Source: Paenibacillus sp. (GTDB lineage: Bacteria > Bacillota > Bacilli > Paenibacillales > Paenibacillaceae). Taken from it: 18,141 bases of DNA. The DNA lies in contig JAQSXN010000006.1 in NCBI GenBank assembly GCA_029256665.1, positions 1 to 18,141 of the forward strand, in the 5' to 3' direction. The translations under genes and the position numbers were made by a program. The notes beneath the pieces were generated by a model, which saw only the letters and a program-made list of their open reading frames with translations, made no database searches and was not told where the DNA came from. Shown here piece after piece: positions 14,320 through 18,141 of the stretch (positions within the stretch are counted from its first letter, which is position 1; each line of letters opens with the position of its first letter).

Positions 14320-15435
14320 ATGCGCGATTACAAATTCGACTTTGGCATCGGGGAGTCTCCTGCCGAATCCTATATCCAAATATTGCCGGATACGCTTTAC
14401 GAAAGCGATGCCGGCTACGGCTTCCTCCCCGGCGCGCGGATCGGCTCCCGCGACAGGCAAACCGGCGATCGGCTAAGCGGCGCTTTTTGCATTCCGCTCG
14501 AAGCCGAATTCGTGGCGGATTTGCCTAATGGCTGTTACAACGTAACGGCGACGGTCGGCGATGCCGCGACGGAATCCCATACGACGCTACAGTACGGACA
14601 AAGACGATTTGCGTTTCAACAATTAAGAACCCGCGCGGGGCAATTCGCGACGGAACGGTTCACCGTCAAAGTAACCGACGGCAGACTCCGCTTATCCTTC
14701 TCCGGACAGGCGCCGCGCATCAACGCTCTCGCGATCGAAGCGACGCAGGAGGCGATGACGGTCTTCCTCGCTGGCGACTCCACCGTAACGGACCAGGAAA
14801 CGTTTCCGTACGCGGGCTGGGGGCAATTGCTGCCGCTGTTCTTCAAAGCGGACGTGGCGGTCGACAACCGCGCCAAGTCGGGTAGAAGCTCCCTGAGTTT
14901 TATGAACGAGGGACGGTTGGACGCCATCCTTCAAGAACTGAAAGCAGGCGACCATCTCTGGATCCAATTCGGGCATAACGACCAGAAGTCGGATGCGGCG
15001 CGCGCGACTCAGCCGTTCGGGAGCTACAAGGAGATGCTTGCGATCTACGTCAATGCGGCGAGAGATCGAGGCGCCTTGCCTGTTCTGATTACGTCGCCCC
15101 ACCGCCGCAAATTCGATGGCGGCAAGCTCGTGGATACGCATGGCGATTATTTGACGGCGATGCGGGAGCTCGCGGGCGAACTGGACGTGACGCTGCTGGA
15201 TCTGGCCGCTGCAAGCAAGGAACTGTACGAAGAGCTGGGGGAAGAAGCCTCCAAGGAGCTGTTCATGTGGGCGTTGCCCGGAGAATTCGCATCGTTTCCG
15301 GACGGCGCCCGGGACGACACGCACTTTAACGAGCGGGGAGCGCTGGCGATCGCCGGACTCGTCGTCCGGGAGGCGCGCGAGAAGCTGGCGGGTTCGTCGA
15401 TTTCGTTTTATTGGCGAGGGGAGCGCCATGTTTGA
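14320..15435 (+). CDS. Rhamnogalacturonan acetylesterase (SGNH hydrolase)
   Basis: The product is 371 aa. Residues 1-145 form an N-terminal beta-sandwich starting YKFDFGIG, as seen in the YesT/RhgT type of pectin esterases. The SGNH core follows: block I FLAGDSTVTD (catalytic S154), the oxyanion glycine near NRAKSGRSS (G188), block III IQFGHNDQKSD (N220) and block V RDDTHFNERG (D332, H335). It removes acetyl groups from rhamnogalacturonan fragments, exposing them to lyases and hydrolases that release rhamnose. There is no signal peptide, so it acts in the cytoplasm on imported oligosaccharides. The ribosome binding site is weak (AAAGG, 12 bases away). It overlaps the next gene by 8 bases. Related function to the rhamnose operon, but a separate transcript. 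Confidence 0.9.
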   Translation: MRDYKFDFGIGESPAESYIQILPDTLYESDAGYGFLPGARIGSRDRQTGDRLSGAFCIPLEAEFVADLPNGCYNVTATVGDAATESHTTLQYGQRRFAFQQLRTRAGQFATERFTVKVTDGRLRLSFSGQAPRINALAIEATQEAMTVFLAGDSTVTDQETFPYAGWGQLLPLFFKADVAVDNRAKSGRSSLSFMNEGRLDAILQELKAGDHLWIQFGHNDQKSDAARATQPFGSYKEMLAIYVNAARDRGALPVLITSPHRRKFDGGKLVDTHGDYLTAMRELAGELDVTLLDLAAASKELYEELGEEASKELFMWALPGEFASFPDGARDDTHFNERGALAIAGLVVREAREKLAGSSISFYWRGERHV

Positions 15436-15943
15436 TCCTACCGTGTTCGAGAATGTGAAGGTCGCGCTCGAAAACGCTTTGTACGATCTCGATAATATCG
15501 ACCGTGCCGTCGATATCGTCGGCAGGAAGGATATGCTCGATATGGCGGTGCTCTCGCGGGAGCTTTCGCTCTCGTGCCGCCTCTCCGGAAGCGAAGCCGT
15601 AACGGCGGAGCTTCTGTTGCATGCCTCGCTTCGAGAGTTGGCCGCCGAGCTGTTGGAACAGCCCGGCGCCGCTCCGACCTGCCGTCTGACGCTGCGTTTT
15701 CACTTGTGGTCTGACGGCGCAAGCGGTTTCTGCGAGGCCGTGGAGCGCTGCCTGCTCGGCATCTGGCAGACGCCGGCGCCGCCCGCGCAGACGCTGAGCC
15801 GCGTGTATGGCGAGGCGGACGGACGATACCGCCATACGGCCGAGCTGGATTTCGGAAGAGGAATCGGCGAGGAGCAAATCGAGGATCTTCCCGAGCTTTT
15901 GGACCATCTGATGTTGTCCTTGACCGAGCTGGAACGTTTGTAA
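15428..15943 (+). CDS. Conserved-looking protein of unknown function, 171 aa
   Basis: I do not recognise the family. It overlaps the acetylesterase by 8 bases and has GGGGAG just upstream in that gene, so the two are co-translated. The protein is mainly helical at both ends (VKVALENALYDLDNIDRAVD; EDLPELLDHLMLSLTELERL) with a central part holding SCRLSGSEAVTAELLLHASL and LTLRFHLWSDGASGFCEAVE. There is no signal peptide or membrane segment, and the pI should be acidic. Coding potential is supported by the overlap, codon use like its neighbours and an open frame to a stop just before the queC promoter. A role in sugar metabolism can only be guessed from position. Confidence 0.7.
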   Translation: MFDPTVFENVKVALENALYDLDNIDRAVDIVGRKDMLDMAVLSRELSLSCRLSGSEAVTAELLLHASLRELAAELLEQPGAAPTCRLTLRFHLWSDGASGFCEAVERCLLGIWQTPAPPAQTLSRVYGEADGRYRHTAELDFGRGIGEEQIEDLPELLDHLMLSLTELERL

Positions 15944-15953
15944 AAACTCCCCA

Positions 15954-15982
15954 TTTCAATCCCGACCAGCCTGTGCTATAGT
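15954..15982 (+). promoter_or_regulatory. Promoter of the queuosine precursor operon
   Basis: TTTCAA (15954-15959), 17 bases, TATAGT (15977-15982), with a TGC extension directly before the -10. Start near 15989 gives a leader of about 240 bases that contains the aptamer and terminator. The promoter begins just after the stop of the preceding gene. Confidence 0.65.
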
Positions 15983-16050
15983 ACGAGAGAACAATTGAAG
16001 ATGAAACTCCGGCGAACGCGACGTACCGCAAGGATCCGCGGCTGGCCGGG

Positions 16051-16083
16051 AGAGGTTCGCGAACTCCCTCTATAAAAAACTAA
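16051..16083 (+). promoter_or_regulatory. preQ1-I-like riboswitch aptamer
   Basis: AGAGG (16051-16055) pairs with CCTCT (16067-16071), followed by the A-rich tail ATAAAAAACTAA (16072-16083). Stem and tail match the class I preQ1 riboswitch of Bacillus queC leaders as I remember it, and the gene downstream is queC. The loop TTCGCGAACTC differs: the UAG that normally pairs with the tail CUA is missing. Instead UUCG (16056-16059) could pair with CGAA (16086-16089). Binding of preQ1 would lower expression of preQ1 synthesis genes. Confidence 0.75.
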
Positions 16084-16087
16084 AACG

Positions 16088-16120
16088 AAACGATTGCCCG
16101 TCCGGGGCAACGTCGTTTTT
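16088..16120 (+). terminator. Riboswitch-controlled terminator before queC
   Basis: AAACGA and TTGCCC (16088-16099) pair with GGGCAA and TCGTTT (16105-16118), with a two-base bulge, and a run of five T closes it. It begins five bases after the aptamer tail, the normal layout of a transcription-terminating preQ1 switch. About 110 bases with no other clear signal separate it from the queC start. Confidence 0.75.
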
Positions 16121-16231
16121 GTGTTCGGCGCGTCGCGTCGCTCCCGAAGCGGGAGCGTCGCGCGCGCCGTTTCTTATTGTGCAGGACAATCGCGAAGTTC
16201 CGTCTTCGACATCTGGAGAGGTGGGAACATC

Positions 16232-16900
16232 ATGAAGCAAGAAAAAGCCGTCGTCGTCTTTAGCGGCGGGCAAGACAGCACGACATGCCTGTTCTGGGCG
16301 CTGGACCGGTTCGCGGAAGTAGAGGCGATAACGTTCAACTATGGCCAGCGGCATAAGCAGGAGCTGGATTGCGCCGCCGACATCGCGACAACGCTAAATA
16401 TTAAACATCATATTCTCGACATGTCGCTGCTGAACCAGCTGGCTCCCAACGCGCTGACGCGCGACGACATCGCGATCGAGCAGAAGGACGGCGAGCTGCC
16501 GACGACGTTCGTCGACGGACGGAACCTGCTGTTCCTGACGTTCGCCGCCGTGCTGGCCAAAGGCATCGGCGCCAAACACATCGTGACCGGCGTCTGCGAG
16601 ACCGACTTCAGCGGGTACCCGGATTGCCGCGACGTCTTCGTCAAATCGCTTAACGTGACGCTGAATCTGTCGATGGATTACGGCTTCGTCATCGATACCC
16701 CGCTCATGTGGCTGAACAAGGCGGAGACGTGGGCGCTTGCCGACGAGCTCGGCGCGTTCGATTTCGTGCGCGAGCGGACGCTCACTTGCTACAACGGCAT
16801 TCCGGCGGACGGTTGCGGGGAGTGCCCGGCATGCAAGCTGCGCCGCAATGGGCTGGACGAATTTTTGGCCAAACGCGCTGCCGGGGAGGCGGGGCGATAA
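16232..16900 (+). CDS. queC: 7-cyano-7-deazaguanine synthase
   Basis: The 222-aa product makes preQ0 from 7-carboxy-7-deazaguanine with ATP and ammonia, in the queuosine pathway. The PP-loop [18 protein letters not shown] (SGGQDS at 11-16) binds ATP, and the C-terminal zinc site is [20 protein letters not shown] (C186, C195, C198, C201). Other family segments are [23 protein letters not shown] and [14 protein letters not shown] 16232 has GGAGAGGTGGG just upstream; the frame is open further upstream, but that part crosses the terminator. The stop TAA overlaps the queD ATG by one base. Confidence 0.97.
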   Translation: MKQEKAVVVFSGGQDSTTCLFWALDRFAEVEAITFNYGQRHKQELDCAADIATTLNIKHHILDMSLLNQLAPNALTRDDIAIEQKDGELPTTFVDGRNLLFLTFAAVLAKGIGAKHIVTGVCETDFSGYPDCRDVFVKSLNVTLNLSMDYGFVIDTPLMWLNKAETWALADELGAFDFVRERTLTCYNGIPADGCGECPACKLRRNGLDEFLAKRAAGEAGR

Positions 16901-17346
16901 TGTTGCAACAAGTGTATCCTGCCGTCCAGCACGATTACAGCTACGAGCTGAACAAGGACTTCCATTTTGCCGCCGCGCATTACATCCCATCCGAGGAAGC
17001 GGGCAAATGCCGCATGACGCACGGCCATACGTATTACGCCAACGTGACCGTAGCCGGCGACGAGCTCGACGAGTCGGGGTTCTTGGTCAATTTCTCCGTC
17101 ATCAAAAAAATGATTCATGGCCGATTCGACCATACGCTGCTAAACGATGATGCCGAAAGCTTTGATAACGCGGCGCCGGAGCGGTTCCCGACGACGGAGG
17201 TTGTCGCCAGGGTCATCTACGAGCTGGTGCAGGCATATCTGGACGCTCGTCCCAATCGTCCGCAATGCCTGCAGGTTTTCCTGCGGGAGACGCCGACAAG
17301 CTATTGCCTGTTCCGGCCGAAACGGGAGGTGAACCGTCATGGCTGA
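16900..17346 (+). CDS. queD: 6-carboxy-5,6,7,8-tetrahydropterin synthase
   Basis: The 148-aa member of the PTPS/QueD family converts dihydroneopterin triphosphate to 6-carboxytetrahydropterin, the substrate of QueE. Zinc ligands H27, H41 and H43 and the catalytic cysteine C37 appear in DFHFAAAHYIP and GKCRMTHGHTY, with the same relative spacing as in Escherichia coli QueD. FLVNFSVIKKMIHGRFDHTLLND and PTTEVVARVIY complete the family pattern. The start overlaps the queC stop (TAATG) with GGGGAGG 10 bases upstream. It overlaps queE by 8 bases. Confidence 0.95.
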   Translation: MLQQVYPAVQHDYSYELNKDFHFAAAHYIPSEEAGKCRMTHGHTYYANVTVAGDELDESGFLVNFSVIKKMIHGRFDHTLLNDDAESFDNAAPERFPTTEVVARVIYELVQAYLDARPNRPQCLQVFLRETPTSYCLFRPKREVNRHG

Positions 17347-18141
17347 CCAGGCAACGCGGGCAGCTGGTTTGGCGGCAGCCCCGGCGGGATTAAAGGTCTT
17401 CGGCAACGGACAGGCCGCCAAGCCAAGACCGATCCCCGTGCTGGAGGTGTTTGGCCCGACCGTGCAAGGCGAGGGGATGGTCGTCGGCCGCAAAACGATG
17501 TTCGTCCGCACCGCGGGCTGCGACTACAGCTGCAGCTGGTGCGATTCGGCGTTTACGTGGGACGGAACGGGCAAAGACGATATCCGCTTGCTGTCGGCCG
17601 CGGAAGCGATAGAGGAGCTGGAGCGCGTCGGCGGCGCGACGTTCGACCATGTGACGATCTCCGGCGGCAATCCGGCTCTCCTGCCCCAGCTGGGAGAGCT
17701 GATAGACGGTCTGCACGCAAGAGGCTGCAAGGTGGCGCTGGAGACGCAGGGAAGCCGCTGGCAGCCTTGGTTCGCCTCCATCGACGACTTGACGTTGTCC
17801 CCCAAGCCGCCCAGCTCCGGCATGTCGACCGACTGGGCGACGCTGGACGGCATCGTGGAGCGGCTCGGGGCAGCAGGCGGCAGCTTCTGCCTCAAGGTCG
17901 TCGTGTTCGATGAAGCCGATCTCGACTACGCTCGCGAGGTTCACGGGCGTTATCCTGGCGTGCCGTTCTACCTTCAGGCGGGCAACGGGAATTTGACCGA
18001 GACGGAGCCGAGCCGCATGCTGCCTTATCTCATCGAGCGGTACGAGTGGCTGATCGGCATGACGATGCCGGACGAGTCGCTCCGTCGCGTCCACGTGCTA
18101 CCCCAACTCCACACCTGGGTCTACGGCAACAAAAAAGGCGT
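17339..18141 (+). CDS. queE: 7-carboxy-7-deazaguanine synthase, lacking only its 3' end in the window
   Basis: A radical SAM enzyme that turns 6-carboxytetrahydropterin into 7-carboxy-7-deazaguanine. The cluster motif is CDYSCSWC (C61, C65, C68) and the SAM-binding part is TISGGNPAL. Early family segment VLEVFGPTVQGEGMVVGR is at 34-51, and LSPKPPSSGM at about 160. The 267 codons visible end in HTWVYGNKKG, which resembles the family C-terminus, so probably few residues are missing. Compared with the usual 240-245 aa the protein has about 30 extra N-terminal residues, rich in Ala. GGGAGGTG 8 bases before the ATG supports this start. queF commonly follows in this operon but lies outside. Confidence 0.94.
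   Translation, partial: MADQATRAAGLAAAPAGLKVFGNGQAAKPRPIPVLEVFGPTVQGEGMVVGRKTMFVRTAGCDYSCSWCDSAFTWDGTGKDDIRLLSAAEAIEELERVGGATFDHVTISGGNPALLPQLGELIDGLHARGCKVALETQGSRWQPWFASIDDLTLSPKPPSSGMSTDWATLDGIVERLGAAGGSFCLKVVVFDEADLDYAREVHGRYPGVPFYLQAGNGNLTETEPSRMLPYLIERYEWLIGMTMPDESLRRVHVLPQLHTWVYGNKKG

Overview
The window looks like chromosome of a GC-rich Firmicute of the Paenibacillus/Cohnella type. The support is Bacillales-type gene forms (a fused RhaE-RhaW, LutABC, a queC-D-E operon behind a preQ1-I-like leader), strong AGGAGG-type ribosome binding sites and sigma-A-like promoters. No RNA genes and no CRISPR array were seen.

Layout. (1) 1-1316: the 5' part of an iron-dependent alcohol dehydrogenase on the minus strand, divergent from an ArsR-type regulator that carries a large C-terminal domain; two related palindromic sites lie in the shared control region. 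(2) 1317-2792: a tandem array of about 51-bp units, split by an intact IS1595-family insertion whose removal restores one unit exactly. (3) 2793-3482, minus strand: a probable Vsr/DUF559-like nuclease domain fused to a helix-turn-helix, preceded by a long leader with a strong promoter and a terminator-like hairpin. (4) 3923-13033: one tightly packed eight-gene operon rhaEW - ASRT-like gene - rhaI - rhaB - rhaR - lutA - lutB - lutC, ending in a strong terminator. (5) 13204-14109, minus strand: a degenerate J-domain membrane protein. (6) 14320-15943: a rhamnogalacturonan acetylesterase overlapping a gene of unknown function. (7) 15954-18141: promoter, preQ1-I-like aptamer, terminator and queC-queD-queE, with queE running off the end.

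How the genes fit together. RhaI isomerises L-rhamnose to L-rhamnulose, RhaB phosphorylates it, the aldolase half of RhaEW splits it into DHAP and L-lactaldehyde, and the dehydrogenase half is expected to oxidise lactaldehyde to L-lactate. LutABC then oxidises L-lactate to pyruvate. All three carbons of the lactaldehyde arm can therefore reach central metabolism from one transcript, under the DeoR-type regulator RhaR encoded in the same operon. A 17-bp direct repeat spaced 30 bp across the operon promoter is the best candidate for its operator. The ASRT-like small-molecule-binding protein inside the operon is the least understood member. The acetylesterase downstream fits use of the rhamnose-rich pectin backbone. 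No rhamnose transporter or mutarotase is in the window.

The most unusual non-coding structures are the IS-split tandem array, the attenuator-like leader of the nuclease-HTH gene, and a preQ1-I-like leader whose pseudoknot-forming loop departs from the usual pattern.
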